DNA from: Coix lacryma-jobi var. lacryma-jobi | Taxonomy: Eukaryota > Streptophyta > Magnoliopsida > Poales > Poaceae | Reading direction: 5' to 3' | Length of the DNA stretch: 64,000 nucleotides | NCBI GenBank assembly: GCA_009763385.1 | Contig: CM019823.1 | Location: 175,287,825 to 175,351,824, forward strand | Shown: piece after piece, positions 21,179 through 32,910 of the stretch | Layout of the letters: each line of letters opens with the position of its first letter | Position numbering within the stretch: the stretch's first letter is position 1 | The notes under the pieces: model-generated | The model's input: the letters and a program-made list of their open reading frames with translations, nothing else | The model's database searches: none | Told to the model about the DNA's origin: nothing | Translations under genes and position numbers: made by a program

Positions 21179-22060
21179 ATGTCGGACATTGCAAAGAGGG
21201 AATTCGATAAGCTTGCCATGGATGGCAGCAATTATCTCACCCAGACCATTAATATTGAGATGAAGCTCAACGACATGTGCCTCGATCATAGCATTGCTCG
21301 GCCTAAAACTGGCAAGAATGAGCACGCAAAGCCTGAGAAAGCAAAAAAGGGGCTGCACTTTCTGCAACACTATTTAAATCCAGACCCAAAGTTTGAGTAT
21401 ATGACAAAGGATGATCCACAGGCTTTATGGCAGTCCCTGAAGGACCGTTTTAACCAATAGAAGTCGATTGTGCTTTCCAAAGCACAACAGGATTGGATCA
21501 TCTTACGCTTCCAAGACTATATGTCTGTAGCAGCATATGACATTGCTTTGCACAGGATTGTGTCAAGACTACGTCTATGTGGCCAGAAGATCACTGACGT
21601 AGATATGATCGAGAAAACTCTTTTCTTCCTTCCAACCCGACAGTGTAGTACTACATCAACAATACATGGACTCACGGTACCTGAAGTACTATGAGGTGAT
21701 GACAGTACCACTGGTTGCGGAACAACAGAATAAGGTTCTCACGAACAATTATTCTGCATGGCTTACTGGTTTGGTGGTTGTGCCCGAAGCACACACCAAC
21801 GTTGCTGAGATTTCTCGCAACTACAAAAGAAACCGTGACAAGGGACAATGGGAAGGAAAATGAGATGTCATGATCAAAGGCAAAGGTATGGAAAGGCCTA
21901 GGGGTAAAATGAATCTGATAAGATCGTAGGTGAAACATCTGAGCATCATGGTTGTTGTTCTAGATGTGGAGGCAGTAGACATTGGTCCCACAATTGTCAT
22001 GCCCCAAAACACCTAGTTGAGCTCAACTAAGGTCCTTCCCGAAGCAAGGATAAGGAGAGT
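21179..22060 (+). pseudogene. Copia gag (UBN2-type) with zinc knuckle, broken
   Basis: A start at 21179 gives a Gag-like N-terminus (FDKLAMDGSNYLTQTINIE, then MCLDHSIA, LHFLQHYLNPDPK, DPQALWQSLKDRF). A TAG at 21458-21460 interrupts it, after which homology continues (LSKAQQDWIILRFQDY, VADYN-type text, LRLCGQKITDVDMIEKTL). Around 21953-21994 a zinc knuckle CSRC-GGSRH-WSHNC fits the CX2CX4HX4C pattern. The frame changes at least twice between 21690 and 21950. Gag would form the particle shell and bind RNA. Confidence 0.8.
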
Positions 22061-22870
22061 CAACATAAGTACCATTTTACCACTGAGCCTGAAGCTCACG
22101 AACGTGACGACATGCTTGTCGACGCAAAAGGAAAATGGCAAAGACATCCAAATGGATGAAAAGTGAGAACAACCTTATCAAACGATGACTTTGATATATT
22201 CAGGGACTTTAAGTGATCCCTAAGATATCATATCAGTCATAATGCAATGTCCGAACGCACCAACGGAGTTTGACCATACACGCTCCTACAGAGCATCTAT
22301 AACATATTGAATGGTCATGCATGCACCTGAAGGGCATATGAAATATTTTCCGCAAGTTATGAATGTTGGTTTTATCCCCAAAATAAAGTCTCAATCCAAC
22401 TGCACCCCCGCCTTTACAGCTAGTGCGTGAGGAAGAGTTAAGTATTTCCCATCTATGTGTTATTAGTTGGGCGGTATATGTACCAATACCGCCAGATCAG
22501 CGTACACTAAAGAGAACCCACCAGAAGTTGGGATATATGAGCCTATGACTGGGGATCTTCATAGGGCTCGGTACGCCGATTGCTTTTCCGCCATTAGGGG
22601 GAGATAGGCATCCAGAAAAATATCAGGAAATTGCATGGAATAAAAGGATGCATTCCTTATACACACGCACTAGTCAATCTGAACCAGAAGTTCAGAAGAT
22701 TATACATTTGCAAATTGTTGCAAATGAGCTGCCAAATGCCTTCACTAATCATAAAAGTGACAAGATCGCATTTACTTGTTTTAAGTGCGTCGGAGAGAGC
22801 ATGTGTAGCCTAGAAGGTTACCAACTCTATTTGTCTCCATCCGATCCTAGGTTGAGGGGGAGACCTCCGA
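22060..22870 (+). pseudogene. Copia protease/integrase region, mostly deleted
   Basis: After the knuckle the expected protease and integrase catalytic core are absent. What remains from about 22440 is the C-terminal integrase tail: WAVYVPIPP, KLGYMS, a GDLHRARYADC-like segment read in another frame, PPLGGDRHPE, then EVQKIIHLQIVANELPNAF. Several stops and frame changes are present. Confidence 0.6.
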
Positions 22871-23075
22871 GAGCTTAGACAAGGTTTTGCGGAGAGGTCT
22901 GCGAAAACAAGGTCTAAAACCACTTGCATCACTTGAGGAATTAGTTGAGGAAGCTCGATCTGAAGTCGAGAATGCCCCAGAAGAGGCAACTCAACCTGAA
23001 GTTTAGGAGGTCCCTGAAGGACACCATCCTGAAGATGGAAATCCCAATGCGTCGCATGCACATCGCATTGGAAGA

Positions 23076-23981
23076 TCGGAACACCCCAACTCTATCGTTA
23101 TGGGAAATCACGATGAGTGGGAAGATGATCATGAAGAGATCGCCACTAATTATGTGGAATCAAGAGAGTCATATCATAGAAAGATCACAATTTTCGACAT
23201 ATATTTCACCTCAAATATTGCTGACTCAATGGATCCGGATCCAGAACCAAAGTCCATGATTGAATGCCAGAAGCATTCAGATTGGAACAAATGGAAAGTA
23301 GCAATTGAGGCAGAATTACGCTCGCTTTACCAAAGAGAGGTTTTTGGGCCTGCAGTCCCAACACCTCCGAAGGTCATCCCTGTAGGATGCAAGTGGGTAT
23401 TCCTCCGGAAGAGGAATGAACATGGTCAGGTGGTAAGGTACAAAGCGAGGCTTGTGGCACAAGGGTTCACACAGAGGCCCGACATCGATTACGATGAAAC
23501 ATACTCTCCTGTCATGAGTGGCATAATGTTCCGATATCCTGTATATATGGCAGCTAACTTAAAATTAAAAATGTAGTTGATGGATGTTGTGACTGCATAC
23601 TTGTATGGATCACTTGATTCGGAAATATATATGAGAGCCCCTGAAGGACTCAAGGTCCTTGGACCGAATCAAAACCGCAACATGTTTAGCGTTCGCCTGC
23701 AGCGATCGTTGTATGGGTTGAAACAATTCGGAAGGATGTCGTTCAACCAATTAAGTAACTTTCTCCTGAAGAGAGGTTACACAAATAATGATGATTGTCC
23801 CTGCGTCTTCATAAAGAAATCCGATGACGGATTTTGCATCATCTCAGTTTATGTCGATGATTTGAATATCATCGGGACTGCAAGGGACATTGAGAAAGCA
23901 ATGACTTATGTCAAAACAGAATTTGAGATGAAGGACTTGGGTAAAACCAAGTTTTGTTTGGGCCTGCAGCTCGAACACCTC
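23076..23981 (+). pseudogene. Copia reverse transcriptase, 5' part
   Basis: Frames from 23100 to 23981 show the copia RT: ECQKHSDWNKWKVAIEAEL, VGCKWVFLRKRNE, VVRYKARLVAQGFTQRPDIDY, TYSPVMSGI, then LMDVVTAYLYGSLDSEIYM, RSLYGLKQFGRM, YVDDLNIIG (catalytic Asp pair at about 23855) and FEMKDLGKTKFCLGLQLEHL. A TAG at 23574-23576 stands where family members have Gln, as expected from CAG to TAG. The gypsy element cuts the frame at 23981. RT would copy the element's RNA into DNA. Confidence 0.9.
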
Positions 23982-25214
23982 TGTCGGGGGAACGCCAAAG
24001 GGGTACCCCCAATCAACGCAAAACACACGGGTTAAAACCTAGAACACCAATTAGTAACAAACCTAACTAGTCCAACCCCCTCGAGGCCTGCAACGCTGGC
24101 CCACCAAGCCAGGCCTCGGGCTGGCACTCGCTCCTCGTCTCGCCCGAGCCCTCCGAGCCAGGCCTCGGGCGAGTGCTCCACTAAACCCTCGAGTCCTGGC
24201 ATATAGGCCTCGAGCCCCCCACAGCCGGACGCCACACCTCGAGACCCCACGCGGGGACCTCGAGCCTCTTTGGCACAACAGCCTACCCCTCGAGGGCACA
24301 TCACGCCCCTCGAGCAGTGCCAAGTACCGGATGCCAACCCCACACTAAACATTTAATGCACTCACCTACCCCCGTCACGTCCTCTGAGACGCAGCATGCG
24401 CCACAGTGAACCGGAGTCTGAGTCAAACCTCCTTTTTACCATAAGCATGGGTGAAAAGGCACCAGTACAGCACTGTTCGACCAAACCCTGCACTGTGGCA
24501 CGTCCCGGTCACATCTCGAGACCCGGATTTCCGCTGTACGACCAGGTTTCCCCGAGACTCGCCCATACCTGCGGAGCTCGAACCTCCCGCAGGCGCCACC
24601 TCGAGGCCGGTTCTGCGCCCCTCGAGCCCTAATTGCTGTCACATGATTGGAGGACAGGTACCCCAAGACCCGGAGGGACCCCGCCGTGTCCTGTACATTC
24701 CGGGATGGGTGCTGTACAGCCCCCACGTCGCCACGCCTCCACGTCCGTGCCCGGGATGGAGGCCACGCATCAAGGACGCCTCAACAGCAACACCCACGTT
24801 GGCTGCAGTGACTTCTACAAGACAGAGTTCCTACCCTTCGCCATATCGAGCGTTGTACATGTCAATCCTATGTAAACCCTGGCCTCCTCTTGTTCTGTAA
24901 AAGGGGACGCCAGGGCCCTTCGCGCGCAAGAGACAAGGCACGAGTCTACGGTTACACACTCCGAGAGACAACACACAAGTCCACACACGCACACACTCGA
25001 GTCCGGACTCCGGTCCACGCTCATTAAGCTTGTATTCGCCCCTGTACAAGCACTTAGGTGCAAGTAATACAAGAACCACCTCCCCCGCTGGACGTAGGGC
25101 CTTCTTTGCCCGAACTAGGATAAATCCTTGTGTCATCTTGCATCACCATCCAGGAAGAGAGCACGCGATCATATTACTAGTTGGTGTCATACCCCCGGGT
25201 TCGAAACACCGACA
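23982..25214 (+). repeat. 5' LTR of the gypsy element
   Basis: 1233 bp, rich in CCTCGAG words. The TATA position reads CTGTAAAAGG (about 24894), a one-base change from the 3' LTR that probably weakens promoter function. Confidence 0.92.
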
Positions 25215-25271
25215 GTTGGCGCGCCAGGTAGGGGGCTTCGCGTGTCGAGTCGGTTTCTCGCTGTTTCCCGG

Positions 25272-26104
25272 ATGGCTGCTTCGACTCCTTCGTTCTCTGT
25301 CGGTGCCGTCATCTGGTTCGGGAGCCTCGAGTTCCTGGCCACCGACAACGGCAACGAGCTGATCTTGCTCTCCACGGAGGGCCCGAGTGGAGGGCGTGTC
25401 ACGCCACCCCGTGCGAGGAGCGTGGCACGTCGCCCACACCACCACGCGTCGCCACCCCGTGAGCGGCGCCGTCGTCACCATCGTCGCCAGGCACAGGCAG
25501 TGCCAGCAGCGTACACCCACTTCCTCGTGGCCGGCGCGGAGTTCCCGAGGAGGAGCCTGCCCGGCGCACGGCCGGAGACTTCCAGGGCGCGCTCGCGCCC
25601 ACCCAGTGACTTCGCGTTCCTCATGCGCACGGACCAGGAGCCAGGCCAGAGGCCTCCGAGCCGCGCACCGTCGACGCCACCCAGCCTCCTCCCGCACGGG
25701 GAGTACCGCGCTCGACGCCGGCGGTTCCCGTTCGGCCTCGACAACTCCGCAGCAGCCTACGCCCGCCAGCTCAACGAGCGCCGTCGGGGCCGACCGCCGG
25801 CAGAGCAGGAGGAGCGCCCGGGCGTGCTACTGCAGGCCATGGCCAACCTGGAGATCGTCCACCCCGCGCACGTCGACCGCGGCTTCTCGCGAGCCATCGA
25901 GCCACCCCGGCGAGCCACCGTCAGAGAATGGTACCGCGAGCTGCGGTCCCAGCATCTGCCAAGGCGGCACGCCGTCAACAGCTCCGACTCCGACGAATAC
26001 GACTACCACGACCCCGACCTCTGGGATCCCACCAGGGAGTGCTTCCAACTCGAGGGGGTCGTATGCGATACCGAGGACGAGGGCGACGACGGCAGGCCGG
26101 CGCT
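25272..26104 (+). pseudogene. Gypsy gag, N-terminal part
   Basis: The frame opens with ATG at 25272 (MAASTPSFSVGAVIWFG) and runs as a basic, Pro/Arg-rich region to DTEDEGDDGRPAL, where the 738-bp solo LTR cuts it. The related fragment at 63.9 kb continues directly from RPAL into DLEGPSDV, giving the uninterrupted order. The ATG is the first in frame after the primer-binding sequence. Confidence 0.75.
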
Positions 26105-26842
26105 TGTTGGGGGAAAGGACCCTCGGCAGAAGCGCCGCTCGAACTGGTGCTCGAAATTAGCCCTCGCGTAACGCCTGGTGTGCTTGCGAGGTCCCTCTCC
26201 TATTGGAGAGCGTTACCCTGACCCCCGGATACGGGGTCAACCCTCGTCGCTTTGTTGTGCTTCCGTGCAGGTCTAAGACGACGATCGCACTGCAGGAAAC
26301 CTTCGCTGACTCACGACGCCACCTTCGCTTGGAGCGAAGGTCCAGGCAAGCGGCAAGTGTGCGTCGCCCCAGAGGCAAGCGAAGCCGAAGGTCCGGCGAG
26401 CACGGCCGAAGGTTAAACCTTCGTTCTTCTTCCCCGGAGGCAAGTAAAGCCGGAGGCCCGGCAGATGGCGGAGGTGCGCGGGCCCAAGGGCGAGCGCGGC
26501 CGAAGGTCAAGACCGCCGCACCTCTCCCCGAAGGTGAACAAGGGCCAAGTGGCGGCGCGCTGGAGTGTGACCGATTAGGGTTTCCACCTCAGCTGTGTAT
26601 TTACGCTTTTGCCCTTCCTCCCTGCACGGAGGCGAGGAATCTTTGCTGTACCCTTTCGTAATTTTGCCCGTGCCCCTTGGCATTCCCTATAAATACCAAG
26701 GGGATGAACAGTGTAAGGGACGACCTTTGGGGAATTCGAGCACTTTCCACTTCCGTTTAACCTTCGCTACTGCATCCGACACTTGGCCGCCTTCGCTCTT
26801 TCCCCTGCCCGAGTGCGGAGGTGGGGCAAGTGCGTCCCAACA
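26105..26842 (+). mobile_element. Solo LTR in gypsy gag (738 bp)
   Basis: It begins TGTTGGGGGAAAGG and ends GCGTCCCAACA, with GCGCT on both sides (26100-26104 and 26843-26847). A CTATAAATACC box lies at 26697-26707. The word CGAAGGT is repeated through the first half. There is no coding sequence. Its family is not in this window; a gypsy origin is likely. Confidence 0.88.
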
Positions 26843-26847
26843 GCGCT

Positions 26848-27352
26848 CGATCTAGAGGGCCCCAGCGACGTGGCCGCGGCAGGCGGATCACGTGTTCAGG
26901 GGAGGAACGAACCTCCAGCACCGGCTGCACCGCCTCAGCACGACGATGGCCGGGCGGCGCAACTCGCGCAGGTGCAGGAGGCAATCACCAAAGCCGAGGA
27001 AGAACGGCGACACCTGCTGCAGCTCCGGCAAACTCTGATGCAGGAACCACCCCAGCCCCGAGGAGCCGAAGCTCGAGGTCGGGCTCGAGAGGTCCACCGG
27101 CGGATCCTCGAGGACGGGGCACCAGCACGCCCCGAGGTACGCTTCCCGTGAGCCGGGCAGAACGTGGTGGTGGCGGCGGCGATGATGCTCCGTGATCTAC
27201 CCACCGTCTCCAACCCTGACGCCAGGCGCATGCTTGGGGAAATGAAGAACCTCCTCGAGACAGCCGCTGTGCAGCAGGCCGAGAGCTCAGCCTCGCGGCG
27301 GCGTGGGACGGCCTCGGGGAAACCGGCAGACACGCCCCGCAACGAGCGCGAG
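26848..27352 (+). pseudogene. Gypsy gag, central part
   Basis: It continues as DLEGPSDVAAAGGS, a coiled-coil-like AQLAQVQEAITKAEEERRHLLQLRQTLM and AMMLRDLPTVSNPDARRMLGEMKNLLE. A TGA at 27149-27151 stands where the copy at 63.57 kb has CGA (Arg), a C-to-T change at CpG. The 3.6-kb solo LTR interrupts it at 27353. Confidence 0.75.
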
Positions 27353-30300
27353 TGTGACACCCCAATTTTAAGAACAAAATTGGAGCACAATATATGTATG
27401 CCAGGATCAATTTTCATACATATATCCACATCATAGTAAATATCAAAACAATGCTTTATTAATAATATCGAACTTTATAACAAAAATGACCCTCGGGTCT
27501 GAAAGAAAAAGTACAGACTCTCATGAAACTCACTCTAAAATAAACTCTGATGAAGATGCGGAAGATCTGGACTCCATCTCCACAGGAACGTCGACCGGGG
27601 GTAGCGCCATCCTAGTACAGGTCGTCAGGGTCGTAGCCTCCGTCTTCTGGATACTCCTGCTCCTCGTACGTGTAGTCTCCAGCGTCTGGGTGGGGTAGCA
27701 GGGGGACAAAGAGGAAGGGTGAGTACATCGAAATGTACTCCGCAAGTGTAGGAAATAAATGCTTATGAGGCTAATAACAAAGGTAGGCTGACTCTGTTTG
27801 ACCCAAGCGCCTAAAGCAACACATCCTATTATTCCTATTAACCTATGCACCTATTTACTAGGTTATATCCACAGTCTCCATCTGTAACAGTAACCACACT
27901 CGGAGTCGCACCGAGCAAACCACACTCAGAGTCACACCGAGCAACCAACACCTGAAGTCCATCAGGCACCTGCACCTGAAGTCCATCGGATGACCCGAAC
28001 CCAAAAACCAACCAGTAACCAACTAATCTCGAAGAAGTCCAAGCCGCTCGTGACCGTGAGCACGGCTGATATATCAGTTTTACACTCTGCAGAGGTTGCA
28101 CATCATTACCCATGAGTCGTGCAGATCCCGTCACGCTAAACACTGCCAAGGTGCTTAGCAGGTTGCACTGCAAGGCCTTTACAAAGCCCCTCCAAGCCTG
28201 TGTTACACGTACTCTAAGGTTTCTCCCCTGTCCATAAGTCAACGACCCCAAGGGACCCCTCTTGAGCCACTAAACAAACCCCGTGTAGCATGACTTAGAG
28301 GAAACTAATTAATTAGCCAGGTCCAGCCCATCCAGATCTCATGGTTGCGCTGTTAAGCCGGGTTACAGGCTTCGAGAACCGGGTCCTAGGGATCCAGGCA
28401 GGATAATCTAGCACAAGCCCAGAACCAAAAACCAAAAGCAGCTGCCGAGTCACACGGCACAAAACCACCAATACGGGTCCATCCTGCCGGATTTACCTAA
28501 CAACCATGTTACTACAAAATTACCATGTCCACATTCGTTTCATAGTTCATTAATCAAGATTATAAACATTTTAACTCCCATCCCAACCATGACTGCAGGG
28601 CTAAGCAAGACACCTACCCAAACATCCCAACCAGGCGACAAGGATAATATATACAAATTCTAGTAAACCCTAACATGGGATTCAAATTAATGACAAGCAT
28701 GCATCTACAAGATCTAACTACTCTAGTACCAAAAGTAAAATAAAGTAAGTGCAAGATGTTCAAGGACACTTGCCTTCGGACTGGGTCGAATCAACTGGGT
28801 CGCAAGGATGGTCTGGAGCGTCCTCGTAGCGCCCACTCGCTAGATCAAACATCATCACATGGCCCAACCAAACATAATAAATAACAGTACATCAACAATA
28901 ATAAAACGGAATGTAAACAGATCTAACGCGTGGAGCTCGACGAGACGAATCTAACGCAAGTTGAACGGGTCGAATCGGAGTTAAAACGCAAAAGTTATGG
29001 GCATTTGAAGTTGGAGGGCAATTTGGTAAATAAACAAGATTAACTTTTAATTACTTTTCAAAATCAGTGACTCAAAATAAAACATTTGGACCACAAAATC
29101 ATTTTATTTGATCTGAACTATTTTATTTGCAAAGGTGACATTTTTATAATTAATTTTATACGTAAAACACATTAAAGGCTTTAAAAAGTTTGTAAAACAT
29201 TAATCATTTTAAATAAACCAAAAAGAAATTATTTTATTTTGTGATACAAAACAGATTAATGATATTTATAATTAAAGTGATAACATTATTATCAATTACG
29301 GAGTCGTTAAACACAGTTTTAAAACAAAAGAAACCTTATTCCCTCTCTGTTTGGATCGAAACTGAATTAACCATAGATTACAAGGGTTAGCATGGAAGAT
29401 TGCTAAGACTCAGAAAACAGTGCACGAAATATGGGGAAGTATAGGGGGTAGATCGGAAAAGACGCTGATTGCAGCTTTGACCTTGATGATGTGGCGATTG
29501 CTGGTGACGTGGCGTGCTCTGGTTGGTTGAAGGAGGCGCTGATGTGGCGAGTTGGTTGACCGGTATTGACTTGGTCAAGATGCGATCTGGACCGTCCATC
29601 TTCGATCGGACGGCGCTGGGAGGTCTTCCTCCTCTCTGGTCTGTGCGTGACCGAGGAGACGAGGAAGGAAGAGACCGCCGTCGGTGGTGGCCTTGCTGGC
29701 GACTAGCGGAGATGGCGCTCCGGTGGCCGGAGATCGAAGACGAGCGGAGGAAGGACACGAGCGGATCCCGACGCACTGTCTGGTGCGTGCGCTGGCAGCG
29801 GGGATGAGCCAGGGGCGGTGGGCGGCGATGGCAGAAGAGCTGGCGCCGGCGGAGCTCTGGGGAATTGCGCGCTCGGGCATGAACTCCAGGCGAGGAGCGT
29901 CGGATTGGGTGTGCGGTCGTTCTGCGAGGCCGGAAGAGGTAACGGTGAAGGTGGAGGCGGTTTAGACAGGCAGTTCGGAAGCTCCATCCCGAGGTCGGCC
30001 ATGGCGGCGATGGCGTTTCGTCACGGGGATAGAGAGAGGGAGAGGGCCTAGGGTTTAGCGGTTTGGCGGCGGCGTGCTCTTGCGGTGCCTTAAGGTCAAG
30101 TGGGGGCGTTGGAGGTGGCCTGTGTGGTGTGGATGCCGGAGCTCGGGTCCGAGGTCACCTATGGTGACGGCAGTGGTGCTTGGAGACGCTGGAGCGAGGG
30201 AGGGAGCACGGGGATGGGAGAGGTGGCGGCGGCGGTGCATGGTCCCAAGGGCCACCGCTTATAGGGCCGAGAGGGAGAGGGAGGAGATCCGGGGATCTCG

Positions 30301-30936
30301 GTCTGTTCGGTTGGGGAGGGCGAAGAGATCCGGTCGGGGCGGCGGCTGGAGGTGGAAGGGAGGCCTGACCAGCGGGGCCCACGAAGAGAGGAGGCCACTG
30401 ACGGGTGGGGCCCGCATGGCGGTGAGCGCGAGGGGGGGAAAGGAAAGCTGGGCATGCGGCTTCTGCTGGGCCAGGAGCGGAAGGGAGAGGGAGGCGGCCC
30501 GGGAGGGAGGTGGCGAAGCGGGCCGGATCTCTGAATGGGCCGCGAGGAGGGGAGCAGGCCGGCGGAAGTTGTGGGCTGAGAGGAGGGGGAGAGAGGGCTT
30601 TGTCTTCTTTTTTTTTCTCTTTTCTAAATTCATTTGAAAACAAAGTTTAAATCAGTTTGAAACCAAGTAAACTTTGTGAAGTTTAGAAAATATTTTCCTA
30701 GATTTTGGAAATAAAACTTGAGTTTGATTTTGTAAAAATTTCATAAACCTTTTATTTAATTCTTAAATAGAATAAAACCGATTCGCTCTATTCGGGATTA
30801 GATAAATTCTTTTTCACCCAATAAAAATTATGCAACGGCATGAATGCAACAAACATCTGGTTAGATTTTTCCTCCATCTAGGGTTTTGGCCATTTTCTAA
30901 TTTATTTTTAATTAATTAAACACCAGGGGTGTTACA
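27353..30936. mobile_element. Long solo LTR (3584 bp), Tekay/Del-like
   Basis: It begins TGTGACACCCC and ends GGGGTGTTACA, with GCGAG flanks (27348-27352 and 30937-30941). No retroviral protein domain lies inside. The long GC-rich open frames at 29390-30640 overlap on both strands and match nothing known. Very long LTRs starting TGTRACACCC are typical of Tekay/Del chromoviruses, which is my inference for its origin. The empty site is preserved in the gypsy fragment at 63.4 kb. Confidence 0.85.
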
Positions 30937-30941
30937 GCGAG

Positions 30942-32200
30942 GCATCCGTCCACCAGCCGGACGCCTCTCGAGCTAGGCCAGTCCGCAAACGGATCATCGA
31001 CAACCGGCCACCTCGAGACCCCAATGACGCCCGCAACGACATCAACCGACGGCGCAAGGACAAGGGGGCCCAAGAGCGTGGCTATAGCGCCCATCGAGGG
31101 GGGCGCTACGACAGTGACGAGGACCGGCAAGTCCTCGAGCCTCCGGGCCCCAGAGTCTTCATCCGGGCCATCCGCAGCTCAACCCTCCCCGACCGCTTCC
31201 GACCGCCGACCAACATCGTGAAGTATGACGGGGAGGTCGAGCCCAAGCTCTGGCTCTCGGACTTTCGCCTAGGCTGCCAACTGGGCGGAGCGAAAAACGA
31301 CGACCGTGTGATCATACGCCAACTCCCACTTTACCTCTCGGACACCGCCCGCCGGTGGCTCGAGGGGCTCCCGCCGGATCGGATCGATGACTGGGCCGAC
31401 CTAGTCAGGGTCTTCGACGGGAATTTCAAGGGGACTTGCGTGCGCCCAGGCAACCCTTGGGACCTACGGCGTTGCAGGCAGGCGGTGGACGAGCCCCTCC
31501 GCGACTTTGCTCGGCGGTTCTCGAAGCAACGCCTCGAGCTCCCCCACGTGCCTGATGAGGACGTCATCTCAGCGTTCCTCGCGGGCACGACATGCCAAGA
31601 GCTAGTTCATGAGCTAGGACGCTACCGTCCCAGGACGGTCGAGGACCTGATGGATCGTGTCACCAGCTTTGCCTCAGGCGACGAGGCAGTGGGGGCATTC
31701 TTTGGCCGTTCCACGGACAAAGGTAAGGCGGTGACCGCGCTGGAGGGCTCGAACAAGGGCAACGATGCCAAGAACGACAACAATAACAACAACAAAAAGA
31801 AGAAGAACAAACGCAAAGGTCAGAAGGCGAAGCGCGACGCCAACGACGACGACGACGAAGAGGTGTTCGCAGGCGCCCTCGAGACTAAGAAGCCCCGAGG
31901 CCCCCCTGACGGGGCTGTTTTCGACCAGATGCTCGAGGACCCCTGCACCTATCACAGGGGCCTCGTAAATCACAAGTTAAAGGACTGCCGACTGTTGAAA
32001 GGCTACTACTCCAAGCTCGGCGATAAGAGAGAAGACGCGCCTAAGGGCAAGGATAACAATCGGCGCGGTGGTGGGGACGCGGACGGCAACTTCCCCCCGG
32101 TGCGCGACTGCTATATGATCTACGGGGGATCTACGGGGGGCCGACCGTCGGGCTCTCAGCTCGAGAAAGAAAGAAGGAGCGCCAGGAGATCTTTGCACTC
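30942..32200 (+). pseudogene. Gypsy gag, Retrotrans_gag domain
   Basis: From about 31210 the frame shows the capsid-type domain: VKYDGEVEPKLWLSDFRLGC, LPLYLSDTARRWLEGLP, DLVRVFDGNFKGTC, RQAVDEPLRDFARRFSKQR, then a Lys/Asn-rich low-complexity stretch (about 31770-31850) and a knuckle-like CTYH-RGLVNHKLKDC. A frame change near 32120-32175 breaks the link to protease. Confidence 0.88.
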
Positions 32201-32910
32201 GGTCGCGACGCCCCCCGGTATCTTGACTGGTCTGATGCGCCGATCACGTTCGACCGTGGCGACCATCCGGACCGTGTCATAAACCCGGGGGCGTACCCCC
32301 TCATCGTCGACCCCGTCATCGTCGACGTACGATTCTCCAAGGTGTTGATGGATGGGGGCTCGAGCCTCAACATCGTATACCTCGAGACCCTCGACCTCCT
32401 GGGGATTTCAGAGGGTCAGCTCCGACCCAGCGTCGGGGGGTTCCACGGAGTCGTACCAGGGAAGAAGGCCCACCCCCTCGGGCGCATCGACCTGCCGGTT
32501 TGCTTTGGCACGCCGGCTAACTTCCGCCAGGAGACGCTCACCTTCGAGGTTGTTGGATTCCAAGGGACCTACCATGCCATCATCGGCCGGCCAGGCTACG
32601 CCAAGTTCATGGCGGTTCCCAACTACACGTACTTGAAGCTCAAAATGCCGGGGCCAAAAGGAGTCATCACCGTTGACACATCCTACGAGCACGCGTACCA
32701 CTGCGACGTGGAGTGCGTCGAGCGTGGGGAGGCCAACGTCCAGCTCGACTCGCTCGAGGCCCTAGCCGCCCTGGCCACCGAGGAGGCACCTGAGGAGAAG
32801 CGCCACACTGGCACCTTCGAGCCGGCGGAGCACACCAAGCTGATACCCGTCGACCCGACCTCGACCAACGACAAGACGCTGGTCATCAGCGCCGGCCTCG
32901 AGCCTAAATA
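32200..32910 (+). pseudogene. Gypsy aspartic protease
   Basis: After the frameshift the frame reads LDWSDAPITFDR, NPGAYPLIVDPVIVDVRF and VLMDGGSSLNIVYL (DGGSS holds the expected catalytic Asp), then PVCFGTPANFRQETLTFEVVG and AIIGRPGYAKFMAV. A TAG at 32908-32910 separates it from RT; read-through gives EAVLVDFLRTNIDMF, so the stop is probably a mutation. The enzyme would cut the polyprotein. Confidence 0.85.

Noticed and set aside
29387..30643. Several 100-190-codon frames on both strands
   Set aside because: They lie in the non-coding GC-rich part of a solo LTR and overlap one another with no known domain.
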